NCBI GenBank assembly: GCA_047973225.1
Contig: JBKEBQ010000021.1
Span: 1 to 13,935, forward strand
Direction of reading: 5' to 3'
Origin: JBKEBQ01 sp047973225
Lineage (GTDB): Bacteria > Bacillota_I > Bacilli_A > Erysipelotrichales > Erysipelotrichaceae
DNA: 13,935 nucleotides
Part shown: positions 7,034-13,935 of the stretch, piece after piece
Layout: each line of letters opens with the position of its first letter
Position numbering within the stretch: position 1 is the stretch's first letter
Notes under the pieces: generated by a model
The model's input: only the letters and a program-made list of their open reading frames with translations
Databases searched by the model: none
Told to the model about the DNA's origin: nothing
Program-made: the position numbers and the translations under genes

Positions 7034-7945
7034 TTAAATGAAATTATTCAAATGCCGTTTGCTAATTATCAATGCTTTTTTTCGGCTTTTTAAATCAATT
7101 TCAAAATTTCTATCTTCAATTTCAATACTCGCATAACCATGAAATCCTGCATCTAATGCCGTTGTTATAAACTTACCCCATTGAATGTCCCCTTGTCCAG
7201 GAAGTTTTGGTATAGTAAATATATTAGGTGGTACCAAATATCCATAATTATCTAATTTATCACGATCTACAGTTAAATCTTTGAAATGCAAATGATACAA
7301 GCGATCTTTGAAATCTAACATTGGTTTTAAATAATTCATACTCTGCAATATCATATGTGACGGATCATAATTAAGCCCTATTTGCTTGCTTTTTAATTTT
7401 TCAAAAATTAATTTCCAATTATAGGGTGAAGATGCTAGATTCTGCCCAGATGGCCACTCGTCATATGTAAAATACATCGGACAATTTTCTATGCATATTA
7501 AAATATCTTTTTTTTCTGCCTGCTTCACTATTGGATCCCAGACTTTATTTACTTCTTTTAAATTATCGTCAAGATTCTTATCTTGCATCCTCCCAATAAA
7601 TGTAGTCACATTTTTGACACCAAGACGATTAGCTGCATTAATCACTTTTATCAAATGATTATTATAAAATAATCTTTTCCCTAGATCTGAATCCATATTG
7701 TTCGGGTAATATGCCAAAGCAGAAATTTCTACTTTTTTTTCTTCACAATATGTTTTAATATGCTCTATCCTCTTATCATCTAAAGTATCCACATCTATAT
7801 GTGTTACTCCAGCATACCGCCTTTCAGCTTTCCCCATAGGCCAGCATGCAACTTCGACAGCATCAAATCCTTGTTCGTGTGCAAAATCAATTACTTCTTC
7901 AAATGTTAAATCATCAAATATTGAACTTACAAATCCTATTTTCAT
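7034..7945 (-). CDS. Sugar phosphate isomerase/epimerase family TIM-barrel protein
   Basis: A protein of 303 residues of the AP-endonuclease-2-like TIM-barrel family, which includes IolE, IolI and ketose 3-epimerases. Likely metal ligands are E153 (CIENCP), D194 with H197 (NYDPSH), H220 (HLHFKD) and E275 (YASIEIED), each at the end of a barrel strand as in the family. It opens with MKIGFVSSIFDDLTFEEVID, typical of these enzymes. It probably isomerises or epimerises the oxidised sugar or cyclitol made by the neighbouring Gfo/Idh/MocA enzyme, in the cytoplasm. AGGAGG lies 8 nt before the ATG, and the gene begins 3 nt after the permease gene ends. It is the last gene of the operon. The exact substrate cannot be read from the sequence. 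Confidence 0.85.
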   Translation of the reverse strand: MKIGFVSSIFDDLTFEEVIDFAHEQGFDAVEVACWPMGKAERRYAGVTHIDVDTLDDKRIEHIKTYCEEKKVEISALAYYPNNMDSDLGKRLFYNNHLIKVINAANRLGVKNVTTFIGRMQDKNLDDNLKEVNKVWDPIVKQAEKKDILICIENCPMYFTYDEWPSGQNLASSPYNWKLIFEKLKSKQIGLNYDPSHMILQSMNYLKPMLDFKDRLYHLHFKDLTVDRDKLDNYGYLVPPNIFTIPKLPGQGDIQWGKFITTALDAGFHGYASIEIEDRNFEIDLKSRKKALIISKRHLNNFI

Positions 7946-7948
7946 TTT

Positions 7949-8911
7949 TTAATCCTCCTTGTTTTCTAATTTTTTTTGAAATAATACAGCAGCTATAATA
8001 ATCGAGCCTTTAATCGCTCCTACTAAAAATGAATTTACTCCCAATAAATTTAGCATATTATTAATAATACCCAGTGTCAGCGTTCCGCAAAAAGTTCCTA
8101 AAATTTTCCCATGTCCTCCTGACATACTAGTTCCACCAATAACTACCGCTGCAATCGCATCCATTTCATATGACGATCCTGAAGAAGCGGAGTTCATACT
8201 ACCTAATCTAGATGCCTCAATCATTGAAGCAAAGGCAATCAATATACCAGAGATAATGTATGTTAATATAATTACTTTTTTTGTATTTACTCCCGATAAT
8301 TTCGTTGCTTGCTCATTGCTTCCAACACCATAAATATAACGCCCTAGCGAAGTATTTTTCATAATAAATCCAATGATAATTGCGAACAATATCCAATAAA
8401 TAATTGGTAAAGGAATCATTCCAAATAATTTATTATTTGATATAGCTAGAAAACTATCCAACTTATCCGTGGTCACTAGCACTCCTCCACCATGATAATA
8501 ATATTGTATTAGTGATCTGAAAATACTCGTCGTTCCTAATGTTACAATAAATGCAGGTATTTTGAATTTTGCTACTAAAAAACCAGCTATAGCTCCCGTA
8601 AACAAACCAAGTGTTACAGCAGCTAAAATTGCTAGAAAAACACTATTCGTCGCATTCAAAACACTGATCCCTACTAATCCTGTCATTGCTAACTGCGATC
8701 CCACAGATAAATCAATTCCACCAGTTATAATAATCATTGTCATCCCTAATGCCACAATACCAATTACTGAATTATTCAACATTACATTTGATAAATTATC
8801 ATAATTTAAAAATGTTGCCCCTTTTGATATTATTGCTATTAGTAAAATAATTACAAAAGCTATAATTGGACTGAACTCTTTTAAGTAATAATGTATATTT
8901 TTATTTTTCAT
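7949..8911 (-). CDS. Sugar ABC transporter permease, RbsC family
   Basis: A membrane protein of 320 residues in the BPD_transp_2 family (RbsC, XylH, AraH). It has about eight to ten hydrophobic segments. The family motifs GGIDLSVGS (near residue 64) and DAIAAVVIGGTSMSGGHGK (near 245) are both present; the latter contains the cytoplasmic loop that contacts the ATPase. With the upstream ATPase and binding protein it forms a carbohydrate uptake transporter of the CUT2 class, in which the permease usually acts as a homodimer. AGGAGG is 5 nt before the ATG. The start overlaps the end of the ATPase gene by 11 nt, indicating coupled translation. Substrate is undetermined. Confidence 0.92.
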   Translation of the reverse strand: MKNKNIHYYLKEFSPIIAFVIILLIAIISKGATFLNYDNLSNVMLNNSVIGIVALGMTMIIITGGIDLSVGSQLAMTGLVGISVLNATNSVFLAILAAVTLGLFTGAIAGFLVAKFKIPAFIVTLGTTSIFRSLIQYYYHGGGVLVTTDKLDSFLAISNNKLFGMIPLPIIYWILFAIIIGFIMKNTSLGRYIYGVGSNEQATKLSGVNTKKVIILTYIISGILIAFASMIEASRLGSMNSASSGSSYEMDAIAAVVIGGTSMSGGHGKILGTFCGTLTLGIINNMLNLLGVNSFLVGAIKGSIIIAAVLFQKKLENKED

Positions 8912-10403
8912 TTGTACCTCCTGTAGCGATCGTCATAATATGTTCTTCATTAAATTCACCCCTTGTTAATACATCACGTATTTCACCATGAAACATAATA
9001 TATGTACGATCGCACAGCATCATAATTTCACTTGCTTCACTTGATAACACAAAGAAACTTATTCCCTCTTCCGCCAAAGCCATAATATGTGAATAAATTT
9101 CAAATTTCGCCCCTACATCTACCCCTTGTGTAGGATTATCTAAAATTACTATTTTGGGATTGACACTTAACGCTCGAGCAATAATAACTTTTTGCTGATT
9201 ACCTCCTGATAATTTAGTGATTAAATCACTAAATTTATTCAACTTAACATTTAACTTTGCTTTAAACTTTTCATTATTGTTTTTAATTATTTTGCTATTT
9301 AATAAGCTGTATTTAGACGAATGTCTATAATCTGTCATATTTAGGTTGTCCGATATGGACAAATCTTTAATAATTCCGTTTATTTTCCGATTTCTTGGAA
9401 CATATGCAATTTTACGTTTGATTGACTCTACAGTAGAATGGCACTTAACTTCTTTTCCTTCCAAAATTATTGTTCCGCTATATTTTTTCTTATTCCCATA
9501 AATTGCTTCAAATAATTCACTTCGCCCATCCCCTAACAATCCTGTAACCCCCACGATTTCACCTTTTCGAATATTCAAATGGATATCTTTAAACTCACGA
9601 TCTCTTGTCAATCCTTTTGTTTCTAATATCACATCCCCAAGGTCTCTTATACGATAAATATCTTTTGAACTAATCTCTTTTCCAATCATATATCTAGCTA
9701 AATCATATTCTTTTAATCCTTCACTCAGCGTATCTGACTTCACAACTTCTCCATCACGCAGCACAGTATAAGAATCGCATAATGTCAATACTTCATTTAA
9801 TTTATGCGATATAAAGATGATAGCCAGACCTTTTTCTTTTAATTTGTTCAATACTTTGAATAACTGTTCAATCTCATTTTCAGTTAACGAAGAGGTTGGT
9901 TCATCCAAGATTAAAACTTCACTTTTTTTCATTATCCCTTTTGATATTTCAATAACTTGCTGATATGAAGCATCCAGCGTAGTTACCTTCACATTGGGGT
10001 CAATATCAACATCCAGCTGTTGTAATATTCGTTTTGATTCATTGCTCATTTTCCTATTATCTAAAATACCTTTTTTCTTAAGTTCTTGCCCAAAAAAAAG
10101 ATTTTCTGCTACTGTTAAGTCTGGTAATAATGTTAGTTCTTGGTGAACAAATGAAATTTTCTTTCGTAATTCATACATTCCATGAATATTACGTTTAATC
10201 GTACTATCCTCATAGTTGATCTCCCCATCATCATATTCAATAACTCCTCCTAAAATATTCATTAGGGTTGTTTTCCCTGTTCCATTTTCTCCTAATAATG
10301 CATGTATTTCTCCCTTTTTCAAATGAAAATCTACACCCTTCAAAACTTTATTGACACCATAAGATTTCTCGATTTTCTTCATATCAATAATATAATCACT
10401 CAT
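8901..10403 (-). CDS. Sugar ABC transporter tandem ATPase, RbsA/MglA family
   Basis: A 500-residue fusion of two ABC domains, normal for CUT2 transporters. The first domain has Walker A GENGTGKTT (38-46), Walker B LILDEPT with catalytic E168, and switch H200. Its signature (LDASYQQ, 143-149) is divergent. The second domain has the degenerate Walker A usual for this family (GLLGDGRSE, 288-296), a canonical signature LSGGNQQ (398-404), and a Walker B LDNPTQGVD in which N423 replaces the catalytic Glu (family norm LDEPTRGVD). The second site is therefore probably unable to hydrolyse ATP, leaving E168 to do the work. A weak site (AGAGG) precedes the ATG. It lies 52 nt after the binding-protein gene, across a hairpin, and overlaps the permease gene by 11 nt. 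Acts at the inner face of the membrane. Confidence 0.93.
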   Translation of the reverse strand: MSDYIIDMKKIEKSYGVNKVLKGVDFHLKKGEIHALLGENGTGKTTLMNILGGVIEYDDGEINYEDSTIKRNIHGMYELRKKISFVHQELTLLPDLTVAENLFFGQELKKKGILDNRKMSNESKRILQQLDVDIDPNVKVTTLDASYQQVIEISKGIMKKSEVLILDEPTSSLTENEIEQLFKVLNKLKEKGLAIIFISHKLNEVLTLCDSYTVLRDGEVVKSDTLSEGLKEYDLARYMIGKEISSKDIYRIRDLGDVILETKGLTRDREFKDIHLNIRKGEIVGVTGLLGDGRSELFEAIYGNKKKYSGTIILEGKEVKCHSTVESIKRKIAYVPRNRKINGIIKDLSISDNLNMTDYRHSSKYSLLNSKIIKNNNEKFKAKLNVKLNKFSDLITKLSGGNQQKVIIARALSVNPKIVILDNPTQGVDVGAKFEIYSHIMALAEEGISFFVLSSEASEIMMLCDRTYIMFHGEIRDVLTRGEFNEEHIMTIATGGTNEK

Positions 10404-10423
10404 CTTTTACACCTCTTTTTTTA

Positions 10424-10446
10424 AAAGAGCCTGATTAGGGCTCTTT
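10424..10446 (-). terminator. Hairpin between binding-protein and ATPase genes (possible attenuator)
   Basis: AAAGAGCC (10424-10431) and GGCTCTTT (10439-10446) form an 8-bp stem with a 7-nt loop. In the transcribed strand it is followed by only a short T tract, then seven A. Partial termination or protection of the upstream mRNA here would let the binding protein be made in excess over the ATPase and permease, a common arrangement in ABC operons. Confidence 0.5.
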
Positions 10447-10455
10447 AACTCCTGA

Positions 10456-11415
10456 TTAATAAGGCGAATCTGCATCTATGAAATCTTTCGCATTATCATA
10501 ATTGATGATTTCTGGATCCACGTAATAATCTTTTTTAAAATCCTTACCTTTTTGAATTTTCACTGCCATTTCAATTGCGTCGATAATCATCTTGGGACTA
10601 TACGTCGCTGAAAACAAATTAATAGTTTCTTCTGTTTTTATTTTATTGATATAAGATTGGCTGCCTCCACATCCCGACATATATTTAATATCTGTACGAC
10701 CTGCATCTTTAATTGCTTGTAAGAACCCTAATGATGATTCATCATCAATTGAAAAAATTGCATCAATTTGTTTGTTAGCTACTAATAGATCAGCTCCAGA
10801 CTTCAGCCCGTCTTCTTGTGTAAAACTCGCCGTCGAAAATTCAATTAATTTTATATCAGGATATTTTTCTTTCATGATTTTTTTAAAATTATCCACACGC
10901 TCTGTACTTACAGACCCTGCGCTAGGAACATTATGAACAGCAATGGTTCCTTTTCCATCTAATTTTTCTCCCAAATAGTTTGCAACTGTCGTTCCTACCT
11001 TAGGGTTGTTTCCAGTAACATAAGATGTATAATCAACATTAACTATGCGGTCAAATAATACGAGCTTAATTCCAGCGTCTGTAATTTTTTTTGCATAAAT
11101 TTCTACTTCATCTGTATGCGGCTCTAGAACGATTACAGAACAATCCATGGCAATCAGATCATCTATGTGTGCTGCTTGTTCACTGACACTAGTCGATGTC
11201 AAAATTTTAGCGTCCAACCCTAATTCCTTTACTGTATTCTCCGCATTATACGATAGTGCTGCTAACCATCCATGATCTGCGGCTAAAATAGAAATACCAA
11301 TTGGTCCATCTGCATTTACTTCTTTTTTATCGCCTTTAGAATCCTTTGAACTACATCCACTTATAATTAAAACGAAAGCAAGTGATACTGCTAATAATCT
11401 TTTAAAATTCTTCAT
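10456..11415 (-). CDS. Sugar-binding lipoprotein of ABC transporter, RbsB-like
   Basis: A protein of 319 residues of the Peripla_BP_4 (RbsB/XylF) family. It has a lipoprotein signal peptide: basic MKNFKRLL, a hydrophobic stretch, and lipobox IISGC with C21 as the lipidated residue. A Ser/Lys/Asp/Gly-rich linker follows. The mature part starts IGISILAADHGWLAALSYNA, typical of the first strand and helix of these sugar-binding proteins, and carries the family pattern of alternating strands and helices to the end. It would be anchored outside the cell membrane and deliver the sugar to the permease. Start 11415 is chosen because AAGGAG lies 5 nt upstream and the signal peptide begins there; a longer frame from 11475 would overlap the upstream gene and bury the signal. 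It begins 10 nt after that gene ends. Confidence 0.92.
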   Translation of the reverse strand: MKNFKRLLAVSLAFVLIISGCSSKDSKGDKKEVNADGPIGISILAADHGWLAALSYNAENTVKELGLDAKILTSTSVSEQAAHIDDLIAMDCSVIVLEPHTDEVEIYAKKITDAGIKLVLFDRIVNVDYTSYVTGNNPKVGTTVANYLGEKLDGKGTIAVHNVPSAGSVSTERVDNFKKIMKEKYPDIKLIEFSTASFTQEDGLKSGADLLVANKQIDAIFSIDDESSLGFLQAIKDAGRTDIKYMSGCGGSQSYINKIKTEETINLFSATYSPKMIIDAIEMAVKIQKGKDFKKDYYVDPEIINYDNAKDFIDADSPY

Positions 11416-11425
11416 TTTTTCTCCT

Positions 11426-12568
11426 TTATTGTATGTCGATCCATACTTTATTTTGATCACTTTCCAAACAAGCATTTACTACTTGCATAATATGATATCC
11501 ATCTTCAAAAGTTGCAAAAGGTTTTTGGCTATCATAGTCTTCCTTTTCGATCGCTTCATAAAAAGCACGAATTCCGTTTGTCAATGCATCGTGCCAGCCA
11601 ACCGGATGTCCATTTGGTAATGTTGCATACTTTTTTGCTCCTGCGGATACATATTTTGCATCTGCGAAAATCTCTTCATTTCCTCTATCACGATGACCTA
11701 CCCACAACCGATCAGATTGTTCTTGCCTCCATTCCATCGCTTTCTTTTCTCCTGAAACATTAATTTTTAATCCATTCTTCTTCCCAGCACTCACCTGTGA
11801 AATTATGAATGATCCAATAATTCCCCCTTCAAATTCAGCTTGTATTACACCTCCATCCTCATTATCTACAATCACTTCTGTGAAATTATCGTTTTCTGCT
11901 AGTGTCTGAGAAAACGTTCCTATATTTTCATACTTTTTCCTCTTGCTGTGCACCTTAAATAGCTTTGCATTCACAGAAATAATTTTTCTTGATAACACAA
12001 ATTCCATTATGTCAAAACAGTGTGAACCAATATCCGCCAATGCCCTTGATATGCCTCCAATTGTTTTATCCATGCGCCAATCATAATCTGTTTCAAACAT
12101 CAACCAGTCTTGTAAATATTCCCCTTGTACAAACAAAGGCTTACCGAAAGCTTTCGTTTTAATAACTTCCTTCATTTCTTGCACTAGTAAATTTGTCCGG
12201 TAATTAAAATTGACAGCAGTAATCAACCTTTTATCCTTCAACATCGTTAATAGTTCTTTCGCTTCATCAAGTTCTTTTACCAGTGGCTTTTCACTATATA
12301 TATGGAGATTTTTTTCAATCGCTTTTTTATTTACCTCATAATGAACGTTCGTCGGTGTACAGTTATGAATTGCATCTAATTCTTCTTTTTCTAACATTTC
12401 ACTAAAACTCGTGTACACTCTTTCACAAGTTCCCTTTTTCCTTAAACTCTCCAAATATTCAAGATTATTATCAGCTATTGCAACGATTTTCACACCTTGG
12501 ATACGCCTCAAAGCTTCAATATGCTGAGTTCCAATGAATCCAGCTCCTACGACACCTATCTTAAACAC
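11426..12568 (-). CDS. Gfo/Idh/MocA family NAD(P)-dependent oxidoreductase
   Basis: A protein of 380 residues with an N-terminal Rossmann domain (GAGFIG, 8-13) and the family EKP motif (E93-K94-P95, K94 catalytic). The C-terminal domain has ALADIGSHCFDIMEF (D179, H183), the usual catalytic Asp/His pair. It also has the QGEYLQDWL strand seen in sugar- and cyclitol-active members. It probably oxidises or reduces a hydroxyl of the sugar taken up by the ABC system; the exact substrate is unknown. The start is GTG (12568) with AAGGAG 5 nt upstream. An ATG two bases earlier is out of frame and runs into a stop after four codons, so it is not the start. It is the first gene of the operon, and its promoter and operators lie just upstream. 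Confidence 0.9.
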   Translation of the reverse strand: MFKIGVVGAGFIGTQHIEALRRIQGVKIVAIADNNLEYLESLRKKGTCERVYTSFSEMLEKEELDAIHNCTPTNVHYEVNKKAIEKNLHIYSEKPLVKELDEAKELLTMLKDKRLITAVNFNYRTNLLVQEMKEVIKTKAFGKPLFVQGEYLQDWLMFETDYDWRMDKTIGGISRALADIGSHCFDIMEFVLSRKIISVNAKLFKVHSKRKKYENIGTFSQTLAENDNFTEVIVDNEDGGVIQAEFEGGIIGSFIISQVSAGKKNGLKINVSGEKKAMEWRQEQSDRLWVGHRDRGNEEIFADAKYVSAGAKKYATLPNGHPVGWHDALTNGIRAFYEAIEKEDYDSQKPFATFEDGYHIMQVVNACLESDQNKVWIDIQ

Positions 12569-12586
12569 ATATTCTCCTTTCTACCC

Positions 12587-12600
12587 TGAAAGGGTTTTCA
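12587..12600. promoter_or_regulatory. Operator- or cre-like palindrome at the operon start
   Basis: TGAAAGGGTTTTCA has TGAAA/TTTCA arms around a 4-base centre. It resembles a LacI-family operator or CcpA cre site (typical TGAAAGCGTTTTCA) with one change in the central CG. It overlaps or directly follows the expected transcription start of the sugar operon, where binding would block transcription. Confidence 0.45.
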
Positions 12601-12607
12601 TAATAAT

Positions 12608-12636
12608 ACTTTATCATCCAGAAACTTTTGTGTCAA
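12608..12636 (-). promoter_or_regulatory. Sigma-A-like promoter of the sugar operon
   Basis: On the minus strand TTGACA (plus 12631-12636) is followed by an exact 17-nt spacer and TAAAGT (plus 12608-12613), four of six matches to the -10 consensus. The transcript would start near 12601, about 33 bases before the oxidoreductase gene. Confidence 0.6.
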
Positions 12637-12640
12637 ATGT

Positions 12641-12677
12641 TTTACGTAAATAATTATATATTTACTGTAAATTTTAC
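12641..12677. promoter_or_regulatory. Cluster of TTTAC/GTAAA palindromes, candidate operators
   Basis: TTTACGTAAA (12641-12650) is a perfect palindrome with a central CG, as in LacI-family operators. TTTACTGTAAA (12661-12671) has the same arms around one extra base, and GTAAATTTTAC (12667-12677) overlaps it. The centres of the first two are about 20.5 bp apart, two helical turns. They lie between the divergent promoters and could control both; the LacI-type protein encoded next to them is the natural candidate. Confidence 0.5.
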
Positions 12678-12681
12678 AATA

Positions 12682-12710
12682 TTGACTTTTTTCTATATAC
12701 TATTCATACT
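12682..12710 (+). promoter_or_regulatory. Candidate promoter of the LacI-family gene
   Basis: TTGACT (12682-12687), a 17-nt spacer and CATACT (12705-12710) form a plausible sigma-A promoter with a weak -10. TATACT and TACTAT nearby are alternatives at poorer spacing. The start would be about 30 bases before the regulator gene. Confidence 0.4.
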
Positions 12711-12749
12711 ATAGTTAAATATATTAAAATAATGCAAATGGAGGTTTCA

Positions 12750-13763
12750 ATGAAAAAAAATATCACCGTTAATGATATCGCGAAAGAAACAGGTGTTTCA
12801 ATTGCCACAGTTTCTCGAGTCTTAAATAACATCGGGCAAGTAAAAAATAGCAAGCGAGAAGAAATTTTAGAAGTGGCAAGAAAGCTTGGATATAACAAAA
12901 ATAAAATTTCTAATACAATTGATAATTCTTCAAACTGTATTTTGATGCTTATCCCCGACTTTGAAAATCCTTTTACGAGTACCGTCATTCATGGCGTTTT
13001 GGAGTCTATTAATAATCACGGTTACAAAGTTATTTTTTCTAGCACAAAAAATTTCAAAAACACCTTGGAAGATTACATGAATTTTTGCCAGTCTTTATCT
13101 TTAGCTGGAATTATATCTTTAGCTTCCGTACAAAACCCTAAAATTATGGAAGGATTAGGACGTAAATTTCCTATGGTTTTATGTTCTGAATATCCTGAAA
13201 ACAGTGCCTTATCGTTTGTAAGTATCGACGATAATAAAGCCGCTAAAATTGCCACTGAATACCTACTTTCTTTAGGAAGAAATAATATCTCTCTCATAAA
13301 CAATTCAACAAAAAATAAATATGCTAGACATCGTCAAAAGGGATTTCTTCAGACAATGAAAAAACACCAACTTGAAGTCCCAAATTCTTGGATATTGAAC
13401 TTATCAAGAATCGACTACTCACTCGCTTTCACCAATATTCAAAGTCTACTCAAATCCCAAAAAGTTCCAAATGGAATTTTTGCGGTAAGCGATGTCTATG
13501 CAGTCGCAGCAGTTAATGCAGCTAAAAGTTTAGGTTATCGTGTCCCAGAGGATATTTCAATTATTGGTTTTGATAACGAATTTATTTCTACGATGTCTGT
13601 TCCTTCTATTACTACCATCATGCAACCATCATACAAGATTGGTTATCAATCTGCAGAATTATTGTTTGAAGTCATCGAAACAAAAATGGTGGAACAAAAA
13701 ACAATCATCTTTGATACTGAGTTAATCGTTAGGGAATCAACTTCACAACTCCAGAAAAAATAA
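12750..13763 (+). CDS. LacI-family transcriptional regulator
   Basis: A protein of 337 residues. Residues 1-60 are the LacI helix-turn-helix and hinge (NITVNDIAKETGVSIATVSR, then VLNN). The rest is a periplasmic-binding-protein-like ligand domain, opening with LMLIPDFENPFTSTVIHGVL and including GIFAVSDVYAVAAVNAAKSL, and then EDISIIGFDNE and PSITTI, all characteristic of the family. It probably represses the divergent sugar operon and releases it when a sugar is bound. The start at 12750 is chosen because GGAGG (12740-12744) lies 5 nt upstream and the protein then begins right at the HTH; an in-frame ATG at 12732 lacks a ribosome site and would include the GGAGG itself. The gene is complete and followed by hairpins. 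Confidence 0.93.
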   Translation: MKKNITVNDIAKETGVSIATVSRVLNNIGQVKNSKREEILEVARKLGYNKNKISNTIDNSSNCILMLIPDFENPFTSTVIHGVLESINNHGYKVIFSSTKNFKNTLEDYMNFCQSLSLAGIISLASVQNPKIMEGLGRKFPMVLCSEYPENSALSFVSIDDNKAAKIATEYLLSLGRNNISLINNSTKNKYARHRQKGFLQTMKKHQLEVPNSWILNLSRIDYSLAFTNIQSLLKSQKVPNGIFAVSDVYAVAAVNAAKSLGYRVPEDISIIGFDNEFISTMSVPSITTIMQPSYKIGYQSAELLFEVIETKMVEQKTIIFDTELIVRESTSQLQKK

Positions 13764-13804
13764 ACTATCTATTCCTGTTTTAATAAAATAAGTGCTTAGC
13801 TAGA

Positions 13805-13823
13805 ATCACTGCCAAGCAGTGAT
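13805..13823. other. Perfect 8-bp hairpin downstream of the LacI-family gene
   Basis: ATCACTGC and GCAGTGAT form a perfect stem around the 3-nt loop CAA. No T run follows, so it is not a classic intrinsic terminator by itself. It may be a transcript end stabiliser or an unrelated palindrome. Confidence 0.35.
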
Positions 13824-13844
13824 ATATTCAATACCTAAAACAAT

Positions 13845-13888
13845 AAATGATGGTAATAGGAGTCTTTAATTTCATATTATCATCATTT
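13845..13888. terminator. Probable terminator after the LacI-family gene
   Basis: AAATGATGGTAATA (13845-13858) pairs with TATTATCATCATTT (13875-13888) over 14 bp with one G-U pair and a 16-nt loop, followed on the plus strand by TACTTTTC. The stem is AT-rich and the loop large, so strength is uncertain. It could act in both directions if a convergent gene lies beyond the window end. Confidence 0.45.
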
Positions 13889-13935
13889 TACTTTTCTATT
13901 AGAGAAAGCCTCGATACTTTTTTGTATGCTCAATA

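Noticed and set aside
12704..12988. Minus-strand open frame of 94 codons across the LacI-family gene start
   Set aside because: It is antisense to the HTH-coding region, has a hydrophobic shadow-like composition and would remove the divergent promoter region.
13899..13935. Possible C-terminus of a convergent minus-strand gene (about 12 codons ending KKYRGFL)
   Set aside because: The frame is open to the window edge and ends in tandem stops just beyond the terminator-like hairpin, but a dozen codons are too few to support a gene.

Overview
The window comes from an AT-rich, low-GC genome. Strong Shine-Dalgarno sites (AGGAGG-type), a short lipoprotein signal peptide with a clear lipobox, sigma-A-like promoters and IS256/IS30-type transposase remnants all suggest a Bacillota (Firmicutes) bacterium. 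The genus cannot be fixed from the sequence. Nearly all genes are on the minus strand, in two operons separated by about 1 kb of decayed DNA.

Region 1 (1-396) is the 3' end of an IS256-family transposase gene, broken by a frameshift at an A7 run and followed by a probable terminal inverted repeat. Region 2 (621-5998, minus strand) is a compact six-gene cluster whose members match, by sequence features and by length, the poorly characterised enterobacterial Yhf set. In transcription order these are yhfZ (regulator), yhfY (stand-alone PRD protein), yhfU (DUF2620), yhfT (membrane transporter-like), yhfX (PLP enzyme of alanine-racemase fold) and yhfW (phosphopentomutase-like metalloenzyme). The genes overlap or nearly touch. 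Php (phosphotriesterase-like) and YhfS, which belong to the E. coli cluster, are not present. An 18-nt sequence occurs (16/18 identical) just before both yhfZ and yhfY, and a 12-bp stem-loop lies over the yhfZ stop codon. The substrate of this system is unknown.

Region 3 (about 6000-7030) has no intact gene. It holds the yhfZ promoter region, an IS30-like transposase fragment and a second decayed coding fragment that I cannot firmly name.

Region 4 (7034-12568, minus strand) is a carbohydrate operon: Gfo/Idh/MocA oxidoreductase, sugar-binding lipoprotein, tandem-domain ABC ATPase, ABC permease, and a TIM-barrel sugar isomerase/epimerase. A divergent LacI-family regulator (12750-13763, plus) is the likely controller. 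The 181-bp intergenic region holds promoters in both directions and several operator-like palindromes, including a cre-like one at the operon start. The likely scheme is ABC import of a free sugar or cyclitol, NAD(P)-linked oxidation and isomerisation/epimerisation, with induction through the LacI-type protein. No sugar kinase or aldolase is in the window. Region 5 (13764-13935) holds two hairpins, one of them terminator-like.
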